The position numbers and the translations under genes are program-made. From Triglochin maritima (lineage: Eukaryota; Streptophyta; Magnoliopsida; Alismatales; Juncaginaceae): a stretch of DNA of 64,000 bases. This document shows positions 1 to 13,400 of this stretch, piece after piece; positions within the stretch are counted from its first letter, which is position 1, and each line of letters starts with the position of its first letter. Below the pieces are notes generated by a model. It was not told where the DNA came from and ran no database searches. It saw only the letters and a list, made by a program, of their open reading frames with translations. The DNA lies in the NCBI GenBank assembly GCA_963682175.1, contig OY821789.1, positions 32,990,188-33,054,187 of the forward strand, read 5' to 3'.

Positions 1-138
1 GATAAATTATGAATATACAAGACCATATGCCTTATTTATAGACACGGGACGATATGGGTATTAAATATATTGTTAAGGGCAATTTGGTAATTTCAAGGGG
101 CGATTTAAGTAGTTTTGGGGCGACGTTTAGTAGTTCCC
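1..138. mobile_element. Terminal segment of a second MULE-3-family element (body lies left of the window)
   Basis: The sequence matches the right terminus of MULE-3 (about 30797-30935) nearly base for base in blocks: a GACACGGGACGA block, a TTGTTAAGGGCAA block, a GGGGCGATTTAA block, and the terminal TAGTAGTTCCC. The element therefore ends at about 138, and any target-site duplicate would begin at 139 (GAACAAAAA). In MULE-3 this stretch lies between the transposase start codon and the end of the element, so the transposase of this copy would be transcribed leftwards, out of the window. Only the terminus is visible. Confidence 0.75.
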
Positions 139-720
139 GAACAAAAATGTTGACAATATGTTTGTCTTGTTGCAATACATAGAAATTAACAAGTGGTGCG
201 TGAAAATGACTATTGTTTGGTTCTCTCTCATATCGTCAATTAACGACATTAGGAATGATTAAATGAACATTACGTTAATTTCCATCTTTACAAAGAAGAA
301 TCCCTACAAAATTTGGACTCTTCTTCACAATCACTCTCCGAAACCCTAATCATATTCTTCGAATTTGGACCCACTTCCATGTTGTTTTATTGTTGGAATT
401 ATGTTCACATTATTCTATTGGAATTATTTGTGATCTTGTTATTGGAATTTTCTCTTTGTCATATAATAATTCATAATTGGAATTAGGATCCGGTTTGTGT
501 GGTGAACTCTTGGTGTTCAATTGTTGTAATATTATTCGTGCTCTTCGAATTTTGTCTTTATAATATTATTCATAATATTGGAATTTCGTCGTTCTGAGAG
601 AAGCAATTAAGAATAATTTGTGGAAGCGGGGCAAAAGAAATTTACCCAAAAACAATTGAAATTTATCATCTCAATAACAAATTAGAAGATTTGATTTGTT
701 TCTCTCACCATCAAGCAAAT
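139..720. other. Upstream region of FRO, no gene
   Basis: AT-rich DNA between the transposon terminus and the FRO core promoter. It contains several short repeats of ATTGGAATT and TTCATAATTGGAATT (about 390-580). No convincing coding exon is seen on either strand. Confidence 0.5.
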
Positions 721-805
721 GCTTATAAAAGGACGTCCCAAACAACAATCCTCTCTACACCAAACTCGTAGTTAGAGAAAATTGTTATACTCAAAGCCAA
801 GAAAT
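703..805 (+). promoter_or_regulatory. FRO core promoter with TATA box and short leader
   Basis: A TATA box (TATAAAAGG, from 724) lies about 80 bases before the chosen ATG at 806. A CT-rich, CAAAC-containing leader follows, so transcription probably starts near 755. Directly upstream of the TATA box is ATCAAGCAAATGCTT (about 710-724), which resembles the iron-deficiency element IDE1 (ATCAAGCATGCTT) with two extra bases. The resemblance is seen in sequence; an iron-response role is inference. Confidence 0.5.
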
Positions 806-1732
806 ATGGGGGGAGAAATGATGATCTCCTTGGCCGCTAAGGTTGTAGTGGGTCTTGTGTTTGTTGGATGGTTAATTGTGTGGGTAATTACCCCCACCAA
901 AATCTTCAAAGATGTTTGGCAACCAAAACTCCAAGAAGACACTGATTCCACTTATTTTGGAGATGAAGGTTAGTAGTAGTTTTAATCATGTCTAAATTTC
1001 TCACACATGCCTAACATGGTTAATTGGTAGTAGTACATTTAACGTTAAGATATGTTATTTATTTTTGTAGCTTATATATTACTTAACATGGCTAGCAAGG
1101 TTGTTTAATTAATTAATTTGTTGGTTTGTAGGTGCAAACATTCTTATATATTCTCTACCAATCTTCTTCATTTCGCTTGTGGGTTGTGCTTATCTCCATT
1201 GGAAACAAAAGAGAAGCAACAAGAACATGGAATGGTATGACTCTTGTTATGTTTTCCGAGATTGTAGGATAAGAGTTGTGATGGCCTCTTGTGAAGTAAG
1301 ACCAAATCTCACCCCTCACAAGATATATATTAGTTGTTGGTTTCGTCCTTCTCTTTCGGTTTGTATCTCCATCGATCCATACACCACAACACGAAAAATG
1401 GTTTTTAATTTACTTGCGTGCACCTGTAAATTATCGAAATTAATGGATCTTTGCTTCGGTGTTTCCTTCGACGTCCAAGGGACACTTCCAAACCATTGGC
1501 ATTTGCTTACACTGATGCACCCGTCGTTAGATTACTTGATATATGTGGATCTCATTCATTCACCATTTGCATCCAATTCAGCTAATAGTTTGGCAAATTA
1601 CACCATCTTTGATGTCAAATTGCAGATTGTTTGATAAATATATATATATTTTTCTTGAAAAATTGTTTGATAAATATATATTGAAAATTGAAAATGAATA
1701 TATATTTGATAAATATAAACCTGTAAATTGTT

Positions 1733-1786
<54 letters not shown>

Positions 1787-4397
1787 CTTGATGTTAACCT
1801 AATCATATTCTCCCACGTCTCCTCCTCCACATTAGGGCTGTCCACTTGTACGAACTCAGAAAAACCAAAACAAGGTAAAGGATTATATGCAAAATAAAAC
1901 ACCTGAAAATTTTAAATTTCAAGATCATTAATTTCTTAATTAAATAGTATAAATTCGTTCCTGATAAAATCGTTTTATGCTTCTTGAATACTTTATGTAG
2001 ATGCACCCTTAGTTTTCAATGGGTAACGTATAAGAATGATCCAATATTATGGTTTAATATTAAACATAACTTTAAGTACTTTTGGCAGCTTGAACAAGAG
2101 TAGCAACTCAAGACTTGCATATTTGAAGAGACCAGCTCTAGTGAGAGGTCCTTTGGGTATTGTGTCTTCCATGGAGTTGGGTTTGTTCATCTTCTTCCTT
2201 GCACTCCTACTTTGGTGCTTTGGTTGTTGGCTATACGTCAAATATGATGCTATTGCCAAAGGAACAGATAAATGGTCAATGGGAACGGGAGATAGACTGT
2301 TAGTCTTCTTTCCACACTTTATTTATTTCTACTTTTACTCATGCGGGATGTATATGTACAAGTTAACTACTTTTAAAGTAGAGATTTGTGCAAAACATAA
2401 GATATTGTATTTATCAAAGATGGTAGAAGTAGCAAAACTTCGGTAAACTCATAACATCAAATCTTAAGGGGATATATATTTGGGTGTTAGACAATATAAA
2501 TGAGATGGGTTATTCAGGACCCCTAAACTATATGTAAAGTAAAATCATAGTAACAACCATGCATGTTAATACAATATTATGAAGGAAATACTTTTCAAAT
2601 ACCCTCCAATATTGATTAAATTAAATTTTTCAACAAATTGAGAACATCTATGACATATATATACTATTCCATATTGGAAGATATATATTTGTGATAATTA
2701 AATTATTAAGAGAGTCTTTAATAAACAATCCCAACTTCTAAACATGACTTGCATGTACATGCAACTGAGTTATAAATTAAATTAATTAGATCTCATCCTC
2801 TAACTTAATTACACGTGAGGGTTCCTATATTCCATCTCTGGTCTAGTCTAACCCACGAATATAAATCTACCAACTGACAAATTAACCTCAGTTGGTAATT
2901 AATTAACATAAACAACATCCTGTGCAGATGGCAAAAGAGATTAAATGGTGCAGCACTAAGACTTGGGCGCACTGGGCACATCACCCTTGCTTTGCTCTTC
3001 ATTCCGGTCACAAGAGGATCATCAATTCTTCCACTTGTTGGGATCACATCTGAAGCCAGCATAAGATACCACATTTGGGTTGGACACATAACAATGCTTC
3101 TCTTCACCTTGCATAGCCTTGCTTATGTCATCTATTGGATATCAGCTAATAAAACATGGGAGGTGAGTAATTGCCTTCAAATTGTCTATTTAATGTCAAT
3201 CGTTAGCTTACGTAAGTAAAGAGATTTCTTAATTTGCAATATATAGTCATCACAATCCATGATTGTCGTATTGAAACATAATTTAAGGGGCAAACTATAA
3301 TTTACCTCACTCGGTGTTTTGCTTTTAAGATTATAACGATTTGTTTAACGGAAATTAGTGTTATTCCCTAAATCCGATGTTTTGGTGTGGAAGTTTGAAT
3401 TGCAAGGAGAAAGGTTAACATGTGTAATTAAGAGGTTGTGAGACAATTAATGAGAGTGGACCGAATTTTAATTTGATCAACGGCAAACATGGGATCCTAA
3501 AATATGACATTTCCTTTAAAAGGAATTTCGTGAAGGCTTTCAATTTAAAATGAAGATTTCTGTAGTGGAATGCAACCAAAACCATCTGAAACACCAACTG
3601 TTTTTTAACAATAAGACTACCCTAAAAGCATCATGTATTAAGTAAATACCCAATAATTCAAGCGATAATTTGTAGCCCATAGACATGGAAGGATGTTACC
3701 GGTTCAAACGGATCAGATTTAGGTTTTACCATATCCATATTTGTATTTAAATTACGGTTATAGATCAACACAAATATGAAAATATAAACATATTGATATC
3801 CTCAAGAAACTATACGGATATTTTATAAACAGAGCTTCGGTCCAGGACCGGACCAGACAGGACCGAACCGAAACCTGAATTTTCGGGAAGACCGGACCAA
3901 ATAGGTTCGGTCCGAATAGGTTCGGTCCGGTCCGGGTCGGTCCAAAACCCGGATTTTCCCCTTAAATTTTTGGTCTGGTCCGGACCGAAGACTGAATTTC
4001 CAAAATTTTGTGGACCGAAGACCGGACCGAAAAAATTCGGTCCGGTTCGGTCCGGACCGAAATTTGCTCACCCCTAGATACAGATATATAAAAAATGTGT
4101 GATATACATATACAATATAAAATAAGTATATATTTTGGTAATTCACGTAAATTTTTAATTATTAAATTGGAGAAATTTATATTTATATATACAGTAATTC
4201 TCTAGTGAGCTCAGAGCTTAATTTTACTAAATTAAGCCCCCACAATATCCACCACTCATTTCAAATTGTAAGGTAGATTAAGAAAAAAACGGTTATGCTA
4301 ATGAATGGTGAGATTAACTGTAAATAAGATCCAATGGTGAGATTGTAGGGGGGCTTAAACTAAATTTGATGAACCATGTGCTCACTAGAATTTAACC

Positions 4398-4471
<74 letters not shown>

Positions 4472-7400
4472 TTGGTTTAGAAATGCAGTAAATTTTACGT
4501 GCAGTAGTAAACTTTTTATGTAAAAGTAATAAGGAATAGTTAATAAATTTCAAATTTTAACATATATAAGGAAAAACATTATATACATCCCGCATATATC
4601 CATATATTTATTCCTCCACGATATTCATATCCGTCAAATTTCAAAATTTCAAATCCATATCAGCAAAAAATTGAAATCCAATATATGTATCCGTCCATAT
4701 TGGCGTTCATACGGATAGTTTGCATTCCTTTGCACCCTTAGAAGCATGTCTTGATAATATAACAGCTCATTGTGGATGTCAAAAATAATTTCTTCATAAA
4801 CAAACTTGCATGCCTTAAAATCCTTGTGAACATGCAGATAATTAAGCTAGGCTAATTTACAGTTTATCTCCGGAAATATGCATCAAAATCAGTTTACTCC
4901 TTCAACTTTAAAACTTGTTGATTGCCTTCTACTTTGCTCCTTTCTATCGGGAGTGCCCCTTTTATGTTATATATAAGCTGTTACACTTCAAATTATTATT
5001 TTTTTTAATTTCCTGCTTATGATCTTTATTTCAAAAATTAAATTGCAGCTGGTTGAATGGGGAACTACTCATGTGTCCAATGTAGCTGGAGAGATATCCA
5101 TCTTGTGTGGATTAATCCTTTGGGCAACAACCTTTCCAAGAATAAGAAGGAAAGCCTTTGAGCTCTTCTTCTACACACACTACTTCTACATCCTCTTCCT
5201 TTTCTTCTTTGTCCTCCATGTAGGTTTCCACTACTTCTGGCTAACCCTCCCTGGAATTTACCTCTTCATCGTCGACCGCTACCTTCGCTTCCTCCAATCA
5301 AGGACCAAAGTTCGTGTTATCTCCGCTCGTCTCATCCCTGGCTCTCAAACCACCGAGCTTACCTTCTCGAAGTGTTCTGGTGTTGTTTTTGGTTTTTATT
5401 ATGTTGAATCAACATTTTTATGTCGTGTTATTAATTAATTAATTAAACTTAACTCAATTGGTAGATCTTTATTCTTTAATTAACGTTGACTGTTTGTCGA
5501 ACCCTAGCATGCGAGTTGTGTGTTGGGATTAGATTAAAAAACATAAAATGCATTATGGAAGGGGGGGAAATTCACGTTCATGTTGACTATTGTATCTTAA
5601 TTTGTTGTTTGTTTCTGTGTAGGATTTGATTATGGTGCCACTAGTGTTGTGTTTGTAAACATTCCTAGCCTTTCAGAGTTGCAATGGCATCCTTTCACAA
5701 TGTCATCAAGTAGCAAATTAGAACCAGAGAAGATGACTATTGTGATCAAGAAGGAAGGGAGTTGGTCTCAGAAACTCTTTGAACAACTCTACTCAGAACC
5801 TCACCCTGGAAACCTTGATGTGTACTTGGAGGGACCTTATGGCCCAGTAACCAACCACTACATGAGGTAATTAATTAGGAACAAATACTTCATTGGATAT
5901 TCATAATTCCTTGTACAAGGGTTATTCGGATAGGATTTTTCTTTACTATATATTCTTTTTAAACAAAGTATATAGGTTAATCATAGTTGACATAAGTCTT
6001 GGAATAATCAAGATTAGTAATGAAATTTTAGTAGATAATAGAAGATTTGTTTCTTGTGGGAGAGGTCTAAATAGAATAAACTGGAAGGTATTTGTCCTCT
6101 CCTACCACACTATATGTGAGACTTCAAGAAAATCAATTGTTCATTCCTCACTCAATAATATAGCCGTTATGTTTACATTTGACTTTTTTGAATCGAAAAA
6201 TAAATACTTGGTTACCATTTGCATCCTTTTAGGTACAATGTTCTAGTGTTGGTGAGCGGTGGTAGCGGAATCACACCTTTTTTCTCCATCATCCGAGACC
6301 TCCTCTCTGTGGCTACCACCGACGTAAAGATCCCGTCCGTCTACCTCATATGCGCCTTCAAGACCTCCACGGACCTCCACATTCTCGAACTCCTCCTCCC
6401 AATTTCCGACCTCACCGTCTCTGACCTCTTCCGCCTTGACCTCCGCATTGACGCCTTTGTCACTCGAGAAAAGCAATTGGACGATTCACCTGAGAACCAA
6501 GTCCGAACCATCTGGTTCAAACCCTTGGGTTCTGACACGCCCATTTGGCCCGTGCTAGGAAGGGACTACTGGGCCTGGTTGGGGCTAGTGGTGTCCATCT
6601 CTTTTGTATTGTTTCTTCTTTTGCTTGGGATTGTTTATAGATTCTACATCTACCCAATCAATGAGAGCACGTCCGGCTACGGCCACGACCATGGCCACGT
6701 CTACTCCGTTACTTGGAGAGCGCTTATGGGATTGGCACTTATGCTTGCGTCTATATTTCTGGTTGCGGGTGTTGCCGTGGTGTGGAATAGAAGGAAATCA
6801 TTAATGGAGCGAAGTCGGCAGGTATATATATATATATATTGTGAACAAAAATATACTATTGAACTTTAAGAAGTAGTAGTCGTATGAATTATGCGAAAAC
6901 CCTTCGTATTAGGGGTTCACTAGTTTGTAGGAAAACATTAGAGATGCATACAACTTGTCATCTTAAATGAGATGTTAATCATTGATTTCTAAAATATTTT
7001 AAAAAAATCTTAACATTTGAAATTAATTTCTCCATTTCCATATGAAAACCAAAACATCATTTTATTCCTTTTTATCCTCTCATGCATAATCTTAACTAAT
7101 CCATAGATTTTAATTTTCAAAAATCTCATTTCCTTTGTTTTGATTTTGAGAAGGTTTTGAACACGGAAGGCGTGACACCAATCGTCTCACCTGGTTCATG
7201 GTTTTACAAAGGTAACAAGGATGTCGAGAGCCTCCCAAATGAATACCAAAAAGGGGCTACCAATGTATATTTCGGAACACGACCTGATCTTCAAAGTAAG
7301 AAAATATGTCATTAGTTCTGCTAGTATTATTTCAAACCATACTCCATATTCACTTTCCCTGCATGCGTAGAAACCACTTCTAGTTTAGTTTTATTAATTT

Positions 7401-10400
7401 TGTTTGGTATCATGTTATATATAGAGAGAGAGGAAAGATCCACTACCCTTAAATTTCATTGACACACGGTTGCACTTATAAATAAAATCAAATATGAATT
7501 TTAAATTGAAAATTCAAACCATACATTTTGATCTACAATATATGTAGATTAAGGATATCAAAAAGGAAAATTTTTCAAAATATTTTTTTAAAAAATTACC
7601 AAAATAAACTCCACTAAAAGTAATTTCCAAACTAGACCTGCTGCCACCACGTGGTGACACGTGGTGGCGGCGGGTTTTGTTTTTTTGTGCATAGAGAACT
7701 CGGCATCACCAGTGCCGAGTTCATCTGAGAACTCGGCACTGGCGATGCCGAGTTCAACTGGTATAACTCGGCATGGGTGATGCCGAGTTCAACTTTGGTA
7801 GAACTCGGCATGGATGATGCCGAGTTCAACTTTGGTAGAACTCGGCATGGATGATGCCGAGTTCAACTTTGGTATAACTCGGGATGGGTGATGCTGAGTT
7901 CTACTTGGTTTTTTATTGGCCAACACTTGCGACATTTTTTCTTCGGTGATTGGCTCTAATAGAACTCGGCACTTAGAGTGCCGAGTTCTATTTAAGAAAC
8001 TTCTCCTGGCGATCAGATCGTGTATGAGATTGATTGCCAGGAGAACAGTTACTTAAATAGAACTCGGCACTCTAAGTGTCGAGTTCTAAAGGAAGAACTT
8101 CACGTTGCTAACGCCGAGTACGCCGATTTCACCTGAGAAAAAGTGAGTTTGCAAATTTGCGTCCTAAAAAATACATTACATTCATTCGTCTTACAATTAA
8201 TCAACTCTTAAAAAGGATTTAAGTCTTCGTACATTCATTCAAGTCATAACAAAATACATTACAAGTCTTACAATTAATCAACTCTTACATTCATTCGTCT
8301 CACATACAAAATATTTTGCTATATAGGTTCTTTACATCGCTTTCGGTTATGCCTTATACCGCCGCATCTCCCACACCTTACCTTTCTTCCAGAGTGTTCG
8401 TCCATCTCGTTTCGGATTCGCGTTGATTTAGGCCGACCGGGAGGTCTTTTGGTTTGGGGAGGCTTCATTGTGATGTTACCTCGATCTGGCCAGTACCTCA
8501 CATCAGGAATTGGGACAAATATCGGTTTGTATGCCTCCCTGTACATTTGAACCTCATAATACGGGGACACCAGATGTGAAGTGTTGACATTTGTATGTCT
8601 GCCACTGCAAACTGCTAGTACATGTGAACATGGGACGTGCATTGCAATTATGTATCCACAAGTGCAAGTAATAACTCCTTCTTCAAATTTGACGAGGTAT
8701 TTTTTGTGGTCATTGGCTTCAACCTGATACATCAGCTGGTGGTACCGAGTTACTGTATGTGTTCTGGCCAGATTACTGTTTGCCATCACCACGGTGTGGA
8801 CTGTCGGTACATATGTTTCATTCCACGACTCGGCGACGTCCCTTCTTTTAACAAAGAATTTGTTCAAGTGGAGAAAGGTCATCAAAATCATGGTTGTAAT
8901 TGGCATACCGCGTGCCCCTCGTAAGACATTGTTGAAGCTTTCTGACATGTTTGTTGTCATACATCCGAAACGCCGACCCCCGTCGTGACAACAAGTCCAT
9001 CTTTCCAAAGGACCTTGATGTTGAATCCACTCATATATTGGTTTATGTTCCTCTGCAATAGCCTTCATTAACTCTTCAAATTTCATAAATGAATGAGTTT
9101 TACCCGCTTCGTAAAACTTGATTTGTCCCAATCTTTCCTTACAATTTCAATGTTTAGCAAGATTTGCTTTCATGTGTCGAAGACAGAATCGATGTACATG
9201 GCCCTCCGAAGGTGGAAATGCGGCTCGCACACAAGCATTTATTCCCGAAAATCTGTCGGTGATAATACACAAATTGGGTCGCCTTGTAACTCTACTTGCC
9301 AGCAAATGAAGGAACCACGTCCACGACTCTGTATTCTCGCTCTCTACAACAGCAAATGCCAAAGGAAAAATTCCGTTGTTTGCATCCGTGCCCACAGCAA
9401 TTAGCAATAAACCTCTATATTTGCTATAGAGGTGCGTTTCATCCACACTGACAATGGGTCTACAATAATGAAACCCACTAATTGAAGGCCCGAACGCCCA
9501 AAACACACGCTTAAACATCTCCTCGTCTGAATTTACCTGGACAGACTCTATTTCGACAACAGATCCTTCATTGTTCTGACAGAGAACTGTGACGAACCTT
9601 CGCAAATCTTTAAAACTGTCTTCTTCGGCACCATATATTCGGTTCAACGCTTTTTGCCTAGCATGCCATGCTTTAGCGTAACCCATTTCAAGTGAGTATT
9701 TGGTCTTCACCCTTTCCATTATTTCAGCAGGAGTAATTGTGAACTTAGTTCTAACAGATGGCATTATCAAGTCGCATACAAAATTAGCACTGCATTGTTT
9801 GTTGTCGTTTAGCAAGATCGGATTGGAACAAGTGTGCTCGGCGTCGTATGTTTTAACTTGAAAATATCTGCAGCCTTTTGTAACAGACGCATGTAGACGC
9901 CATTTGCAGTTATCTTCATCACGACGAATACAATGAACAGTATACCGTTTCGTTGAAGAAACCACAACTGAATACTGAACAAACTTTTTAATGTGCCACG
10001 ATTGCAGAGCATGAACCAAATCATCTTTCGTTGGGAAAATTCGTTTATCCCAGAAAGAACGACCATCTTCCGTATGCCAATCACGTCGTTCCAAATTGTT
10101 CGCAGCATCGAAGAATGAGTGTTCAATTACCGAATTCTCTATCCAGTTGTCGTCCTCGAAGATATCGGGAAGTTCATTAAGAGTTGGAACCATGTCGTTG
10201 TTAGCAACTGCATCATCAACAACGTCGTCGTCTTCACGGTTTATGGATTGTCCCATCACATATATGACATCCTGCGTCTCCGGAACGACTTCATTAGCAG
10301 AAACACCTTCAGGTTCATCTTCTACAGCGAATGGTGTGCTGTAATCCCCTAATTCCTCAGTGTCATCGTCTTGAACGTTATGCATCTCTTCCAGGCCTTC

Positions 10401-13400
10401 TGGTCGACTAAAATTAATTGGGTCAACAGCTGACAAACCAAGCCCAAGGTAGGGATATGAGGTAGATGGTCCAGCTCTTCCAGCAAACTCATCATGACTG
10501 TAATGTGTGGGTTCAAATTGCGACAAACCAGGATAAGGATTTGCACTGCTAGAAGGAATGTCACACGCATTTTCTGGCCATTCGGTGCCTGTTTGGAAGT
10601 TATGCGATTGGAAAAATGGCATTTGCTGATATGCTGGAACTTCGGTTGTAGGATTTGGACTTATATTCAAATCTATTCCACAGTCCCAACCGGTCGACCT
10701 TACTGTACCATACTCCGGCGAATGAGTGTTCGTTGTCAGCGTAGGGTCGGGCACTTTAGGTTCAGCTTCCACATACACTCCAACCACAGACATCCGTTTA
10801 AACAAACGCATCAATCCATAAACCGACCTATCATTGGTTAATGGAACGTATGTCCAATCATTGTTTAATGACAATTTGGCTGTCAACTTGACATCAAACA
10901 TACTGTGTGGATAACAACATTCAGATCATATAACATCCATTAAATCCTCATATTTGATGTTCAACAGAACAACTACCAATTTGCGGTCAGATCCTGTGTA
11001 TTCTGCCACATCTCCGTTACATTCTAATTTCCCGTTATACATGACCAACAAAGATCCTTCATCATCTTTATCCATACCTAAATATTTGAAAATGTGTTCA
11101 AGTGAGATGATCGAATTTCTTACTAAATACTAAAAAAATTGAAAATATTTAAATGTTTAGAAGTTACCTCAATCAAATGTAGTAGCAAACGATTGTAAAC
11201 GTCGAGCAATCTCTCCAATAAACAACGTTACGATCAATAAACAACGTTACGATACCGTAGACCTATAATCAACAAAACTAAATTCAATAATCAACTATCA
11301 AACAAGAAATAAAACGTTTTGCCTAAAAAACCAAAATCGAATTCGAGTTTCCACCAAAACGGGTTCCTAAACCAACAAAAACACTACAATCATACATAAA
11401 ACACCAATGTATATCATCCTAATACATCAAAAAGACAAGAAAACACCAATGTATATCATCGAAGAGCATGTCTTGTGATCTTTGATCACCTCGTGAATTT
11501 TATGGAGTTCTTCGTGAAACTCATAAACTCCGTGCACCTACAGATAATTAAAAGTTAATGAAACACTAAACATAATTTTAAAACGTGATCATTGTTTCAA
11601 TAAATATTTAAATCTTACCATCTCTCGCTCTCTACCCGCTCGAGGTCTGTATAAGGTATTAGTCGGAGCCAAGCAGTGATGAACTATCCAACGTACGGTG
11701 ATGCTCCAGTACCATTCCATATACAGTCGTGTGCTCTCTTCAGGAGTGGCACCTAGGAGTGGTCGCTCAAACTGTAGATAATCTCTTCTGTGCGACCAAT
11801 GCTGAATGAACTGGTGATTTTCCGCCAACCAATTAACATCTGACCTCCCCTGAGCCGATTTCACTACATGTCTCTCCATCGGCTCTGGAATGTGCTGCTG
11901 TAGACCGAACTGTCTCATCACTCGGTCTGGACAATGCATAACCACCTCACCAAAATTTATAAGCCAAGTACGGCTCGTCCAGATCTCTGAACCTTCCGTA
12001 CATAGTGGTGGTAACTGACTAAGATCCAAATTTGCATAAGGGTCCCAGATCACTTGATCGAATTCCTGCACGTCCAGCTCATTCCGATAAAAATCAAGTG
12101 TCGTCGTCTTCGCACTACCTTTGAATGTTCTTGGTCGTCTCCAACGGGACCCTAATGGTGCTCTCTCGTCCTCCGGATATAGTAATGGTCTTCTCTTCAA
12201 AGGTCTCCCAATATGTAGATGTTCCAAGCACCACAACTGCAGGAACGTAAGAAAACCACACAAATGTTTCGTCGGAATCAGTGAGGCTTCATCTAACATG
12301 TGATACAAGTGGGCCAGAGCCGCACTACCCCAACTGTACTCCGATGCGACTGCCAAATCTCCGAGCAAATACAGGTACTTCAAGTGAACCATCGTACCAC
12401 TCTTATCTGCCAAAATACTACATCCCAGCTGGAAGAGAATGAAGGCTTTGGTGTGTCGTGTAACTGTCTCCTCGTCAGCATCAAAAGGCAAGTGTTGAAA
12501 CTGAGCTTGCAACCAACCCAGAGTTACAGAACCCTTACGACCCAAGTCATCGGGGACCTGACCCAATAAATCCATGCAGACCTCTGACCAAACGTACTCC
12601 TGAGACTCACACACCGGCAAACCATCTACCCGCAAGCCGGTAATCATCGAGATGTCACGCAAGGTGCACGTGATCTCACCATGTCGCAAGTGAAATGAAT
12701 GAGTCTCCGGTCTCCAACGCTCGACCATCGCCCCCAGTAAGGTATGATCCAACTGAACTCGGCCCAACCGAGTGACTGTGTCAAACCCTGCCATATCTAG
12801 CAGAAACAACATTCTCTCATCAGTGATCTGCCATTCGTTGAGCTTCGATCCATGCTCAACGCATTTTACACCATCAACATCCTTCTGCATAAATTTAGAG
12901 AAATGTCAGAATATTGAAATTCACGTGCAAATATTTAACTTGAAAACGTAAAATACTTACAAAATCTTTGAACAAGTCAGACTTGTGGTTGGCCTGCAAA
13001 ACCAACACCGATCTGTCTACCGGACCCTGTGAAGCGTAGCTACCTCCAACTGAACCAGTACTAGAACCACCAAACTCCATCTGTACATAACACGTTAACA
13101 AGTGAGATGATCGAATTTCTTACTAAATACTTAAAAAGTTGAGAATACTCTAATGTTTTAGAAATTACCTCAATCGAGTGTAGTAGCAAACGGCTGTAAA
13201 CGTCGAACAATCTCTCCAATAAAACCAACTACAATAAACAACATTACGAATCATGTCAGAATTTTTTTAAAAATTTTGACAGAACCTCTCCTATATTTCT
13301 TAAATTGGTAAATTTAAACCTGCACGGTAGAACAAACTAACAATACTACAAAATTCAATTCTAACATACATTCAAACTCACATACATTTAAACTCAAATA

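Larger units (their letters stand above)
3690..4735. repeat. Composite of nested MITE-like repeats in FRO intron 4
   Basis: The outer ends look like a foldback element: CGGATCAGATTTAGG and CATATCCATATTTG on the left, with TCCATATTGGCG, CATACGGATAG and TTTGCACCC on the right. The right end resembles the element at 41272-41815. Inside lie a CCGGACCGAA-rich block (3828-4076) that ends in TTTGCTCACCCCTA, a hAT-like terminus, a second small MITE (4197-4391) and an (AT)n tract. Reading frames rich in Gly, Pro and Arg over 3823-4146 only reflect the repeat. Confidence 0.5.

Noticed and set aside
1543..1902. Frames with long Ile-Tyr repeats on both strands
   Set aside because: Translation of an (AT)n microsatellite in an FRO intron.
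3823..4146. Arg/Gly/Pro-rich minus-strand frame
   Set aside because: Produced by CCGGACC/GGTCCGG repeats inside a MITE; no start context, no domain.
9149..10928. Introns removing the in-frame TGAs of the MULE-1 transposase
   Set aside because: No GT-AG pair flanking either TGA keeps the conserved protein text; simple nonsense changes explain it better.
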